Source of the DNA: Duncaniella freteri
GTDB taxonomy: Bacteria > Bacteroidota > Bacteroidia > Bacteroidales > Muribaculaceae
Direction of reading: 5' to 3'
NCBI RefSeq assembly: GCF_004766125.1
Contig: NZ_SJSA01000001.1
Coordinates: forward strand, 1,922,001-1,986,000
Length of the DNA stretch: 64,000 nt
Both the position numbers and the translations under genes were made by a program. Under the pieces are notes generated by a model. That model ran no database searches. It was not told the origin of the DNA and saw only the letters and a program-made list of their open reading frames with translations. This document shows positions 42,081 through 50,379 of this stretch, one piece after another (position 1 is the first letter of the stretch; each line of letters begins with the position of its first letter).

Positions 42081-42518
42081 ACATTTATTTATTTAATACT
42101 GAATATCAGTTAATTATAGTATAAAACACATCAATATTAATATTTTTAAAGCATACAATTTGCATACAAATAGAGTGATTATAAGAAAACAGAAAAGGAT
42201 ATTTGTTGTTAAGGGGTAAATGTGGTAGGAGATGTTTTTATATCTGTTTTCTCTCGTTTTTCAGTGAAAAATAGACATGATACTGGCAAAAAGAGAAAGA
42301 AACTCTGTTTTTCTTTTTTCGCCAGCATATATAATTTGCTGTCTAAATAAGTTTAGTTCGTTTTGGATATACAGACAAAGAAACGTACTAAACCTTTGAA
42401 CTTAAAAATATAACAAACATGTTATGTTACATACTTTTTTGAATATTTAAACAATGTAGTTAAGTACTATCAAGCATATTTCAGGCATTTTTTATACATT
42501 TGCACCAATGACAAGTAA
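42081..42518. other. AT-rich left end of the inserted element
   Basis: No gene is seen in about 430 bases. GCATACAA occurs twice with an 11-base period (42151-42158 and 42162-42169). An imperfect hairpin with CTGGC arms lies at 42,283-42,325. The right part holds the promoter of the Crp-like gene. Confidence 0.5.
42495..42503 (+). promoter_or_regulatory. -7 element ahead of the Crp/Fnr-like gene
   Basis: TACATTTGC matches TAnnTTTGC exactly and lies 15 bases before the ATG at 42519. No clear TTTG -33 box is seen at the usual distance. Confidence 0.55.
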
Positions 42519-43103
42519 ATGATGACTGAATTTAATTCATATATGAGCAATATAGACATAGATTTTTTTAAAGAATTGTGTCTAAAACATGGAGAGTTAC
42601 GACATTATAAAAAGAATGAGTTTATTCTCCATGAAGATGATGCATGTTCTTTCTTCGGGTTTATCTTGTCAGGTGTAGTCAAATACAGTTGTACCAACCG
42701 GACAGAAAACAAGCCGTATAATGTCGGTTTTTCCTTTCCAAATGAATTTATAGGCGATTACCCCACTTGCTTATATGGCATGAAATCAGAATTGAATATA
42801 CAGGCAATAATCCCGTGCGAGATTTACATCTGTTCTTCTGCATTCTTACAGCAAAAATTCGAGGAGAACAAAGAAAGCCAACGGATAGCCCGTATCGCAG
42901 CCGAACAGATGTTTTTCCAATCATATTCACGTTATTTGGATTTATTCAGATTCACACCGGAAGAGCGTTACCTCCAACTTTTAAAAAAATGCCCTGCAAT
43001 CCTTCAAATGGTATCACTAAAAGAAATAGCATCCTACCTTAAAATTACACCCGTACACATGAGCCGAATCAGACGCAAGCAAAGTCTTGACAACAAAAAA
43101 TAA
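42519..43103 (+). CDS. Crp/Fnr-family transcription regulator
   Basis: 194 residues. The N-terminal beta-roll (LRHYKKNEFILHEDDACSFF, FILSGVVKYSCT) is a cyclic-nucleotide-binding-like domain, followed by a long helix and a C-terminal helix-turn-helix (SLKEIASYLKITPVHMSRIR). Such proteins are common in Bacteroidetes and often do not bind cAMP. It is AT-rich compared with the tra genes. It may control the lipoprotein gene that follows. Start choice: ATGs at 42519 and 42522 are adjacent and cannot be told apart. Confidence 0.8.
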   Translation: MMTEFNSYMSNIDIDFFKELCLKHGELRHYKKNEFILHEDDACSFFGFILSGVVKYSCTNRTENKPYNVGFSFPNEFIGDYPTCLYGMKSELNIQAIIPCEIYICSSAFLQQKFEENKESQRIARIAAEQMFFQSYSRYLDLFRFTPEERYLQLLKKCPAILQMVSLKEIASYLKITPVHMSRIRRKQSLDNKK

Positions 43104-43257
43104 ACATAGGTTTAGAAATTTACATTCATAACAATATTCCAAGAGTATCTTAATCTGCCAAAGGATTCTTTTTTTTATCTTTGTCTTATCTTTGGTTGGT
43201 TCAACGAAGAAACAAAATAAAGATTGAATGAGTTAAACAAAAAATAAAAAAGAGAAT

Positions 43258-43668
43258 ATGAAAACAAAAGAAATTCTTGGAATACTTATGCTATTCCTCT
43301 GTACATTCTGTTTTATAAACTGCGATGATGATAATGAACAGACAAATGAATTAACCCCCGAAGCACTTTATCAGACTTCATGGCGTGGAACAGGGCATTG
43401 TGAGGCTTGGACAGTACAAAATATGGGGGTCGGTATGCAATTTGTAGATACTCAGAAAGGGAAAGTAAATTGGGAAGGTTACGATGAAATTGATATTACT
43501 TATACAATAGAAGGGAAATATATCACATTTAATAGCAATGCTTTATATTTGGGTGGAGCCCCTTGGATTATCAAAAGCTATACCCAAAAACATATAACCA
43601 TTATACAGAATGAAATTAGTCCAGATAAAGAGAAAGTAGCTACGATTGAATTAGAGAAAATAGATTAA
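43258..43668 (+). CDS. Small lipoprotein, unknown function
   Basis: 136 residues. A signal peptide (ILGILMLFLCTFCFI) ends at Cys22 followed by DDDNEQ, which looks like a Bacteroidetes surface-lipoprotein export signal. The rest is beta-rich (TSWRGTGHCEAWTVQNMGVG, IDITYTIEGKYITFNSNALY) with a lipocalin-like feel. Two TATCTTTG boxes at 43176-43183 and 43186-43193 could be promoters. Function not known. Confidence 0.6.
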   Translation: MKTKEILGILMLFLCTFCFINCDDDNEQTNELTPEALYQTSWRGTGHCEAWTVQNMGVGMQFVDTQKGKVNWEGYDEIDITYTIEGKYITFNSNALYLGGAPWIIKSYTQKHITIIQNEISPDKEKVATIELEKID

Positions 43669-43959
43669 ACTGAATCATGGAACATTAAGTTGCATAAATG
43701 TATGCTATAACAGAACAAAGAGAACCGTGAGATTCGCAAATTGAACAAAGAAAGGATGAAAGAACATATAAATACCTTGTAAACAAAGGGGAAAATGCAG
43801 ATTCATCTAATATTCCTTTATGTGCTATTATTGAGCTGGTCTATGGGCTGAAATACAAGGAAAAGAGATTCACCTTGTTCTCTTACATAGGATTGGTTAT
43901 TGGGATAGGATGACAATTTATATGCTACTGCTAATAAGGTCAATGTAAATCAAAGTAAT
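43669..43959. other. Intergenic stretch with a degenerate coding remnant
   Basis: About 290 bases. A short frame near 43,790-43,915 reads IPLCAIIELVYGLKYKEKRF then TLFSYIGLVIGIG before a stop, like the end of a small membrane protein, but it has no start or full-length gene. Confidence 0.4.
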
Positions 43960-44172
43960 ATGAAACTGAAGTATATATTGAATGCTATACTATTTGTTTT
44001 GGCATTATCTTTTTTGTCTATGTGTATATTTAAGACTACAGAGTTAAGTTTAAAATGTATGCAATTTGCTGTATCTATCTCTTGTATAGGAGCAATGTTT
44101 TCTACAAAAAGCAATAGATACATATTTGCATCTATTGCTTTAATCATTATAGGAATATCTTTTTTACTTTAG
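43960..44172 (+). CDS. Small membrane protein
   Basis: 70 residues with two hydrophobic segments (YILNAILFVLALSFLSMCIF and FASIALIIIGISFLL). No family recognised. AT-rich like the rest of this cargo. Plausible but not certain to be translated. Confidence 0.45.
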   Translation: MKLKYILNAILFVLALSFLSMCIFKTTELSLKCMQFAVSISCIGAMFSTKSNRYIFASIALIIIGISFLL

Positions 44173-44462
44173 ATGTCCATAATAACGATAATGATTTGAT
44201 TGTTGCTAATGTCTTTATAATAGTATCTGTCAAGCATATTTACTTTAGCAAACGCCTCCCCCTCAGGTGCAGTTCCTATTCACTATTAAATCATTGCCTA
44301 ATCATCATCCAAACAATCCAGCGGATTGGGGATTTTTGCTTTTCAAATTAGACTATCCACAAATATAGAAAAAGTGCAGTACACCACGAAGATGCACTGC
44401 ACTTTTCTCCACATATTGTGCGGGCTTTAACATTTACAGTTTGTATCCTTTGTTTTCCCAGT
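44173..44462. other. Intergenic region between cargo and mobilisation genes
   Basis: About 290 bases with no gene seen; it holds the terminator at 44,370-44,406. Confidence 0.5.
44370..44406. terminator. Hairpin terminator, convergent genes
   Basis: AAAAGTGCAGT (44370-44380) pairs perfectly with ACTGCACTTTT (44396-44406). It lies between the plus-strand cargo and the minus-strand mobilisation genes and has A and T runs for both directions. Confidence 0.75.
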
Positions 44463-45182
44463 TTATGGCTTACCCAGTCGGTTGGCTTCCTTTTTCAACC
44501 GCTCGGCTTGTTCATTGAGCAGCCTTGCACGTTCCAACGCTTCCGCCTGCTTCCTGCTGCGGAATTCAAAATCCGTCACCGAATCAGTCAGGTTTTGGAT
44601 GAAAGCGTTATCCCGTTCCCTACTAAAATTCGTTTCCAGCAAATCAAGGCAGCCCCCGTCCGCTTCCCCTTTCATCAGAATGTAGCGGTATTTCATATCG
44701 TTGTCCTGCAACTGCTGCATTCGTCCAGCCAAACGGACATTCAGGAACAAAGAAACGAAACAGACAACCAGCCCTGCCAAAAAAACAAAAAGTTTCGGAT
44801 GTAACAAACCGCTTATCCTCCGGGACAACGATGCAGGTTCGGTTTCCGCTTTTTCAGTTGTGCGCTCCTTACGGTAAGAATCCAACGCATCCAGCATTTC
44901 TTTCAGACAACGGTAGGTAGCCGTTACAAATTTCCTCACTTCTCCGATGGATTGCTGCTGCTCCTGTTCCGCATTCCTTATGTCGGCAAGTTGGCTTTGG
45001 ATAGCCTGCAATTCCTTTTCGGGAACAGCCGGGCTACTGTGGAGTTCCGATAATGCCTGCTCGATTGCTCCCAACCGTTCGAGAGTTTCCTCCCGGCTGG
45101 CTGGCGTTACCTGTGCTTCCTGCTTCCCTTTCAGTTCCGTAACCATAGAGAGAAGCCCCTCTAAAATCAAATAGTCTTCCAT
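44463..45182 (-). CDS. Coiled-coil membrane protein of the mobilisation operon
   Basis: 239 residues. An N-terminal helical part (ERLGAIEQALSELHSSPAVP, LQAIQSQLADIRNAEQEQQQ) is followed by one membrane helix (LFVFLAGLVVCFVSLFLNVR) and a C-terminal coiled coil (AEALERARLLNEQAERLKKE). Such proteins sit after the relaxase gene in Bacteroides mobilizable transposons; their job is not known. It starts 4 bases after the relaxase stop codon, so the genes should be co-transcribed. Confidence 0.6.
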   Translation of the reverse strand: MEDYLILEGLLSMVTELKGKQEAQVTPASREETLERLGAIEQALSELHSSPAVPEKELQAIQSQLADIRNAEQEQQQSIGEVRKFVTATYRCLKEMLDALDSYRKERTTEKAETEPASLSRRISGLLHPKLFVFLAGLVVCFVSLFLNVRLAGRMQQLQDNDMKYRYILMKGEADGGCLDLLETNFSRERDNAFIQNLTDSVTDFEFRSRKQAEALERARLLNEQAERLKKEANRLGKP

Positions 45183-45186
45183 GTCT

Positions 45187-46101
45187 TTACAGTTTAAGTC
45201 GTTTTTTCTTCTTCTTTCTCAAATTAAAATTAGGTTCTTCATCCACTGGGGGAGAAGAAGCGGAAAACAGACCGAGCGAACCAGTTATCAACGGACTGTC
45301 AGCCTTGCCCGGTACAGGTGCTTGTTCCCGAACGGGCGCGAAAGTTATTTGCCGTTGGCTTCCGGCAACATTCATTCCTGCATACCCGAAACATTTGTCC
45401 AGTTTGGAAAAACTGAAACTCCGGTCTATCTCCGAACCCTTGAACGTGTATTCACCTTTGGAAAAGGATATGCCCTGTATCTCGTCGGTCTGTCCCTTTC
45501 GTTTGAACCGGACGGTAATACCCTTTTCTGCTAACCGCTCCTGTAACTGCTGCCAGTTACGGGATTTGCCGATTTCGTTCTTCACAGCCGTGTAAATCTC
45601 GTATTTCGACTTGTCCGGCTCTTTCAGTCGGTGCTGCTTTACCTGTTCTTTTCCACCAGCGAAATAAAGCCCGTGTTTGGCTTTCAGCTTCATGCATACC
45701 TGTTCGTTACGGTACATATCGTTCCTGTCCGAAATGGTCTTGCCGTTATTGTCTATGCGGTTGAACACGATATGCACGTGCGGATGTTCCCGGTCTTGAT
45801 GACGCACGATGATATACTGCGTATTGGTGATTTTCATTTCACGCATATACTCCTGCGCAAGCTGTACCATCTTCCCGTCTGTCAATTTGGGCGCATCCAC
45901 TGTCGAATAACTTAACGCAATATGTCCGACAGGCTTCTTCAAATCGGGATTCATCCCGGTCTGCATACAGAAGCTGCGGATTATATCACCCCGGCTTTCA
46001 GTCAGAACCCCGTCCGCATGAAGCAAAACCGCCTGCTCCTTGCCGAGCACATAGTTCACACAGCCCTTAAAACCGCTTCCCTTTTTTATTTTTCCAATCA
46101 T
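45187..46101 (-). CDS. mobB: Relaxase of the mobilizable element (MobB-like)
   Basis: 304 residues. The relaxase core has GSGFKGCVNYVLGKEQAVLL at the start, a likely catalytic-Tyr region (ALSYSTVDAP), and the metal-binding histidine motif REHPHVHIVFNRIDNNGKTI. A basic C-terminal tail (NFNLRKKKKKRLKL) suits DNA binding. It nicks oriT and leads the strand into a recipient. It overlaps the MobC-like gene by 35 bases. It differs from the relaxase at 54,544-55,872, which belongs to the host element. Confidence 0.85.
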   Translation of the reverse strand: MIGKIKKGSGFKGCVNYVLGKEQAVLLHADGVLTESRGDIIRSFCMQTGMNPDLKKPVGHIALSYSTVDAPKLTDGKMVQLAQEYMREMKITNTQYIIVRHQDREHPHVHIVFNRIDNNGKTISDRNDMYRNEQVCMKLKAKHGLYFAGGKEQVKQHRLKEPDKSKYEIYTAVKNEIGKSRNWQQLQERLAEKGITVRFKRKGQTDEIQGISFSKGEYTFKGSEIDRSFSFSKLDKCFGYAGMNVAGSQRQITFAPVREQAPVPGKADSPLITGSLGLFSASSPPVDEEPNFNLRKKKKKRLKL

Positions 46102-46450
46102 CCGACAAATGGTTTATGATTCCAATAATCCTGTTTTTGAGCTTCACCAGTTCCACCGCCACCAGTGCGAAACCTCCGGCATTCGCCCGGTGCGCCAACT
46201 GGTTGATGTTGTTGGCTTCCCCTGCCAGTTTGCGGATGGTGTCCGCATCCTGCCTGTTCAGCCGGGGTATGACCTCTGCCGAAACAACCGCCTGCCTTAC
46301 ATACTCACTGACACGCAACCCGGCTTCCCCGGCTCGCTTCCTGATGGCGTAATACTGCAACTCGGTCAGTTTCGTACTGACAACCCGTTGCTGCTTCTCT
46401 ATCCGTTTCTTTGCCGGACGTCCCCCCGGCTTATCCTTTATATTCGTCAT
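46067..46450 (-). CDS. MobC-like relaxosome protein (ribbon-helix-helix)
   Basis: 127 residues. A basic N-terminus (KPGGRPAKKRIEKQQRVV), a ribbon-helix-helix-like part (STKLTELQYYAIRKRAGEAG, LRVSEYVRQAVV) and a helical C-terminus with EANNINQLAHRANAGGF are typical of MobC-type (PF05713) accessory proteins that bind oriT. It begins the mobilisation operon, next to the nested hairpin at 46,521-46,556. Confidence 0.82.
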   Translation of the reverse strand: MTNIKDKPGGRPAKKRIEKQQRVVSTKLTELQYYAIRKRAGEAGLRVSEYVRQAVVSAEVIPRLNRQDADTIRKLAGEANNINQLAHRANAGGFALVAVELVKLKNRIIGIINHLSDDWKNKKGKRF

Positions 46451-46520
46451 GGTTTTTTACGTTTGAATGGTGTCTTAAAAATTGCGACCAACGGGAGAAA
46501 TTTTCTTTGCGGTGAGCAAA

Positions 46521-46556
46521 GCAAGGTAGTTTCGGTTTACCGAAACATAACCTTGC
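46521..46556. other. Nested hairpin, candidate oriT of the mobilizable element
   Basis: GTTTCGGT (46529-46536) and ACCGAAAC (46539-46546) form an inner stem with a TT loop. GCAAGGT (46521-46527) and ACCTTGC (46550-46556) form an outer stem. It lies 71 bases upstream of the MobC-like start codon, where the transfer origin of such elements usually is. Confidence 0.55.
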
Positions 46557-46595
46557 TCTCCAAATAAACCGCCAGCCGTTGATAGTCCTGCCGGA

Positions 46596-47561
46596 TTAAA
46601 TGCCCCTGCCTCTCTTTTGTCTTGGGGCGGCACGTTGTCCGGTTTCCTGCTTCGTTTCCTGCACTTGGCTGGCTTCGTTTTTCTGTTCCTGCTTCCTGCC
46701 GCACAGGTAATCGTTCAAGTCCGAATATCCCCTGTAATTGTGTGAGAAGTCACGTACACGGTAGGAGTATTCCAACTCGATATCCCGTGTCGCTTCATAT
46801 CCAGCCTTGTCATTGTCAAGCATACAGTGGATGCGTTCATACAGGGACATCACGTTAAGGGCTTTCGACACATTGGCGGTAGAGTTAAGAATGACATAAT
46901 CCTGCCTGTCAAGGTCGGGCATGGTCGGACAGTTCCTCATGCGGAGCGTAAGGAAAGAGAGGTAGTCCATGAAACCCTCGAACACCAGACATTTCTCTCT
47001 CGGCTCTCCCTGCTGCCGTATATGGGTGATGTCTTTCGGGGCGATGCAGCCTTTGAAAAAAGAGTTGCGCACCTCATAACCTCCTGTCATGTTCGGGAAA
47101 CCGATAGCGAAGAACGGTCTGCCGTTATTGGTAAAATGGAGTTCCTTACATTCTCTTTTTGCCAGTTCGATATTGATACCCCGTCCCTGCAAGTAACGGA
47201 GCAATGCCGGATGGGTAAGGTCACGGACTTCCAAATGCTGGAAACTCGGTTCTTTCCTACGCTGGGGAAAAGAAAAACTGACCGGACGGATGTGCGGTGT
47301 CTGTTCCGCTATCCGGTTTAAAAGGTATGGCAAGCTGTCTGAACAATAGAGTTCCTTTGCCAGTGCGATGAGGTTGCCGCCCTTGCCTGCGCCAAAGTCA
47401 TACCAAAGGTTGCGGTCAGTGTTCACCTTGAAAGACGGTTCGTGTTCCTCCCTTAACGGTGATTTGTACCATAAACCGTTACCCTGCTGTTTGACAGGAG
47501 AGTAACCTAAACTGTGCAGATAGTCTGCGATGGGTATTTGTTTCACATCTTCGATGTTCAT
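46596..47561 (-). CDS. Primase-like protein (CHC2-like and TOPRIM domains)
   Basis: 321 residues. Residues 1-80 (IPIADYLHSLGYSPVKQQGN, LWYDFGAGKGGNLIALAKEL) match the primase N-terminal domain without zinc ligands; the TOPRIM part has CLVFEGFMDYLSFLTL and HCMLDNDKAGYEA. The C-terminus is Gln/Glu/Lys-rich. It is the same architecture as TraP of the host element but clearly a different sequence. It would prime replication or establishment of the mobilizable element. Confidence 0.82.
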   Translation of the reverse strand: MNIEDVKQIPIADYLHSLGYSPVKQQGNGLWYKSPLREEHEPSFKVNTDRNLWYDFGAGKGGNLIALAKELYCSDSLPYLLNRIAEQTPHIRPVSFSFPQRRKEPSFQHLEVRDLTHPALLRYLQGRGINIELAKRECKELHFTNNGRPFFAIGFPNMTGGYEVRNSFFKGCIAPKDITHIRQQGEPREKCLVFEGFMDYLSFLTLRMRNCPTMPDLDRQDYVILNSTANVSKALNVMSLYERIHCMLDNDKAGYEATRDIELEYSYRVRDFSHNYRGYSDLNDYLCGRKQEQKNEASQVQETKQETGQRAAPRQKRGRGI

Positions 47562-47611
47562 AACATTTTCTTTTTGGGGATAAAAAAATAGTTGAAAAGT
47601 GCACCAGTCCT

Positions 47612-47712
47612 GTTTAGTCCGTTATATATACACCCGTACCATACTAAACCTGCCTGTTCCGATATTGGGAAATAGTAAGTCCGTTCCTCTTGTATATACA
47701 CCCGGACTAAAC
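47612..47712. repeat. Direct repeats inside an inverted repeat, between primase and RepA-like genes
   Basis: TATATACACCCG occurs at 47625-47636 and 47693-47704, each preceded by AGTCCGTT. GTTTAGTCC (47612-47620) and GGACTAAAC (47704-47712) form inverted outer arms. The spacing between primase and RepA-like genes makes this a candidate replication origin or operator. Confidence 0.5.
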
Positions 47713-47723
47713 CAAACTGACTT

Positions 47724-48796
47724 TTAATAATGGAAATCGGGATTATAGCGGTAGCCCTTGCCCTCTTTCACAATCATGCGCTTGTTCACAAGAAACTTGT
47801 TAAGCGACACAAGAACATTGCGTCCACGCTCGTAACCGATACTCGCATAACCCTGTTTCAATGCCGCTATGACATTGGAATAGCCTTGTACCACCTGCTT
47901 GCCGAAACCGTTCTCCAACGCTTCCCGATGTTGCTGTTCAGTCAGTTCCGTAAGCGAAAAGTTCCTGTCCTGCTTAGGTTGTTGGAATACATAATCATCC
48001 ACGATTTCGGGTAAAGCGTTGTCATTGATACGGAATGCGAACGGGTCAAATTCCCGGTCACGTATGTGCATCGCCTTTACCTCGCTTATGTTGCCGTCCT
48101 GCTGGCTTTTCGTGATTTGCAGGACGGTTTCAGCCTTGTTGTTCAGTTCCGTACCGATATGCCCCTTGTGTTGTCATCCCCCTTGTTCAAATGCAGCACG
48201 GTGTGGATATGCAGGTTATACCCACTTGACCAGCGCATCAAAAGGTTGATTAGGTCGGTTGATTCGCTGGGGCTGTTGATGTCGTACATCAAGTCACGGA
48301 TTCCGTCAATGATGAGCAACCCCACATCGGGCATATTTTCAAGCATATAGCCGATAATCTGTTTCCGCTTGTCGGGGGTCTGCTCTCTTAGCACGATGAA
48401 AACAAAATCGTCCCTGTCCTTGTCGGTAGGCAGTCCGGCAAGTCGCAAAATACGCTCCATGACCTTATGGCAATGGTATTTGCTCTGCTCGGTATCTACA
48501 TAGAGGATTTTCCGTTTGTTCGGTGGCAGGTATGCCGAATACTTCAGTACCTCGTCATTCTTCAACGCTGCCGCAACAATGGCGGAAATATTGAATGTCT
48601 TTTTGCTCTTGGCTTTGCCTGTGGATGCGCTGAAATTACCCAGCGTGCCAATGGTAGAGCCGTTCACCCAGAGTATTTCGGGCGGCACTTCGTAAGTGTC
48701 CGTCACCTTTAAATGAATGGTTTTCCAAAGGGCTGCGAAATCCTCTTTCTGCATGGTAACACCCTGCCCGGCTTCTTCTTTCCTCTTATTTTCCAT
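47724..48796 (-). pseudogene. repA: RepA-like AAA ATPase with a one-base frameshift
   Basis: The first frame (from 48796) reads with a P-loop-like FSASTGKAKSKKT, KRKILYVDTEQSKYHCHKV and Walker B VGLLIIDGIRDLMYD, then HTVLHLNKGDDNTRG, the pattern of AAA_25/RepA-type replicative helicases. At a GGGG run near 48,165 the frame shifts; the other frame continues directly as HIGTELNNKAETVLQITKSQ and EVKAMHIRDREFDPFAFRIN to a stop at 47724. A missing G explains this fully. It may be a real mutation, programmed slippage, or a sequencing error in a homopolymer. Confidence 0.75.
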
Positions 48797-49139
48797 AGTT
48801 ACGGATTTTCCGGTTTGCGCTCTTGGCGATGGCGAGTGCCGCCTCGTCCTTGTCGTTCACCCTTTTTGCAAGGTTTTCCGCCCACGTGAGAAGCTCTTTC
48901 CGTGAGAAAAGCAATTTGTTCCCGTATTTGCGGAACGGCACTTCCTTTTTTGCGGTCAGCTTGTAGAGCCGTGCCTTTGAAATCAGAAAACCGTGTCGTT
49001 CCAGCACCTCTACCGCCACATCGGGCGTGAGGTTGTCGGGTTCGTTCCTCGGCTGGGTGAATCCTGCCAATGACTGGGAAACGGTTTCGCTCACGATAGC
49101 CCGGAGTTCTTCGGGCGTTGTCAGAATAATGTTCGTCAT
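48786..49139 (-). CDS. Helix-turn-helix protein (excisionase-like)
   Basis: 117 residues. The C-terminal half (FLISKARLYKLTAKKEVPFR, KLLFSRKELLTWAENL) is a MerR/excisionase-type HTH_17 domain. The N-terminal part (MTNIILTTPEELRAIVSETV) is common to Bacteroidales element proteins of this type. It likely binds element DNA and controls excision or transfer genes. It overlaps the RepA-like gene start by 11 bases. Confidence 0.75.
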   Translation of the reverse strand: MTNIILTTPEELRAIVSETVSQSLAGFTQPRNEPDNLTPDVAVEVLERHGFLISKARLYKLTAKKEVPFRKYGNKLLFSRKELLTWAENLAKRVNDKDEAALAIAKSANRKIRNYGK

Positions 49140-49311
49140 ATTTTCTTCCTTTTTTAGTTATTACTTGGCTACCGTCATAGCCGTTGCAACCGGTTGATGC
49201 CGCAAAGGAAGAATAAAAGAAACCGATTATTCAATTACTAATCACTTGACACAGACCGGACAACTTGGGACAATGCAGGACATCCGGCAAGATTGGAGCG
49301 GGATAAAAAAA

Positions 49312-49362
49312 GGGACAAACGATGTATTGGTGATTTTGTCCTTCCAACACACCGTTTGTCCT
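49312..49362 (-). terminator. Terminator after the second helix-turn-helix gene
   Basis: On the minus strand, AGGACAAACG (complement of 49353-49362) pairs with CGTTTGTCC (complement of 49313-49321) and a run of T follows. It lies 30 bases beyond the stop codon of the 49,392-49,796 gene. Confidence 0.65.
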
Positions 49363-49391
49363 ATGTATGTTAAGTGATTATGCGAATGCCG

Positions 49392-49796
49392 CTATTTCAC
49401 ATCCTTTAACCTTTCAAGTTGGGAAACGACTTCTTTTATTACGAAATATTTGTTTCCCGACAGCCCTATGTTCGAACGGGATATGAAACCGAGTTCCTCC
49501 CACCGGGCTACGGTCTGCCTGCTCACGCCCGCCATTTTCGCCAATGTCTTTTGGTCTATCAGTTCCCTGCCCTCGAATACGGGGTACTTGTATTTACGGG
49601 TGGCATGGCTGAACCTTATTTTCTCTATCGCCTTGTCCACGTCTTTAACAGTAGGGGGAATATATGATTTCACTTGCAGTACGGCTTCTTCTATTTCGTA
49701 GCCTGCGTATTCGGGATTCTGCGCCAGTTCCCCGTAAATGGCACTGAAACATTCAAGGTGTCTAATCTTCACCGTCTTGGTTTTCTTGTTCGGCAT
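49392..49796 (-). CDS. Helix-turn-helix protein next to the integrase
   Basis: 134 residues. The C-terminal part (DQKTLAKMAGVSRQTVARWE, ELGFISRSNIGLSGNKYFVI) is a HTH_17-like domain. The N-terminal 70 residues (HLECFSAIYGELAQNPEYAG) are not recognised. Such genes lie between integrase and excisionase-like genes in NBU/Tn4555-type elements. It begins 3 bases after the integrase stop codon, so they should be co-transcribed. Confidence 0.7.
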   Translation of the reverse strand: MPNKKTKTVKIRHLECFSAIYGELAQNPEYAGYEIEEAVLQVKSYIPPTVKDVDKAIEKIRFSHATRKYKYPVFEGRELIDQKTLAKMAGVSRQTVARWEELGFISRSNIGLSGNKYFVIKEVVSQLERLKDVK

Positions 49797-49799
49797 GGC

Positions 49800-50366
49800 T
49801 CAATCGAATTTGGTTAATAACTGCGCATTCCTTATCCGCTCCTCCTGCTCGAAACTGGCGAGGTAGTTCTCCGTGATGGCAAGGCTTGAATGCCCCAAAC
49901 TCTCGGATATGTAAGCGATGTTCGTTCCGCTGCGTTTTAAGACAGTCGCATAGGAATGCCGGGCGGAATAGGTCGTGAAACGTGGGACACCGACAGCTTG
50001 GGCTATTTTAGCCAAAGCGATGTTGCAACGGTGCGTTACCCGTCTGACAATATTGGAAATGACAAATTCGTCCTCCGTTTCTCTGGCGTACTTGAACAGG
50101 AAAGTATCGGGTTTCCCATCGTCAGGGTTTCCCCACCGTTTTATAATATCCCGCATTTCGGGAGTGAGTACCGCCCTTATTTCCCGTATATGGTTGGACG
50201 TGTGCGATGTCTTGGAGCGTACAAAGCAGATTTCACCGTCCACGATGTTCCCATACCGCAAGAAAAGCATATCCCTGAAATTGATACCGTTGCACAGGTA
50301 GGAGAAAAACCAAAAATCCCGGTACTTCTCAACGGTCTTGCTGCCCTTGTTGATAGAATATTCCAT
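49800..50366 (-). pseudogene. Chimeric gene: traF start fused to an integrase C-terminal half
   Basis: 188 codons. The first eight residues (MEYSINKG) and their position 14 bases after traE are as expected for the start of TraF (DUF4133). From codon 9 the product is the catalytic half of a tyrosine recombinase: SYLCNGINFRDMLFLRYGNI (first Arg), FTTYSARHSYATVLKRSGTN, ISESLGHSSLAITENYLASF (His and nucleophile Tyr). TraF from codon 9 and the integrase arm-binding and core-binding domains are both gone. The fusion probably makes a stable but non-specific fragment. Confidence 0.72.
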
Positions 50367-50379
50367 TGGTACGGGGGAA

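Larger units (their letters stand above)
42081..50343. mobile_element. Part of a mobilizable element inserted in the tra operon
   Basis: About 8.26 kb between the traG break (near 42,080) and the traF break (near 50,343) carries its own mobilisation, primase, RepA-like, helix-turn-helix and integrase genes, in the style of NBU/Tn4555-type mobilizable transposons. The plus-strand cargo at 42,500-44,200 is AT-rich. It replaces nearly all of traF and the 5' half of traG, so a deletion went with the insertion. Both edges are placed from where tra similarity ends; no target duplication was seen. Confidence 0.7.
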
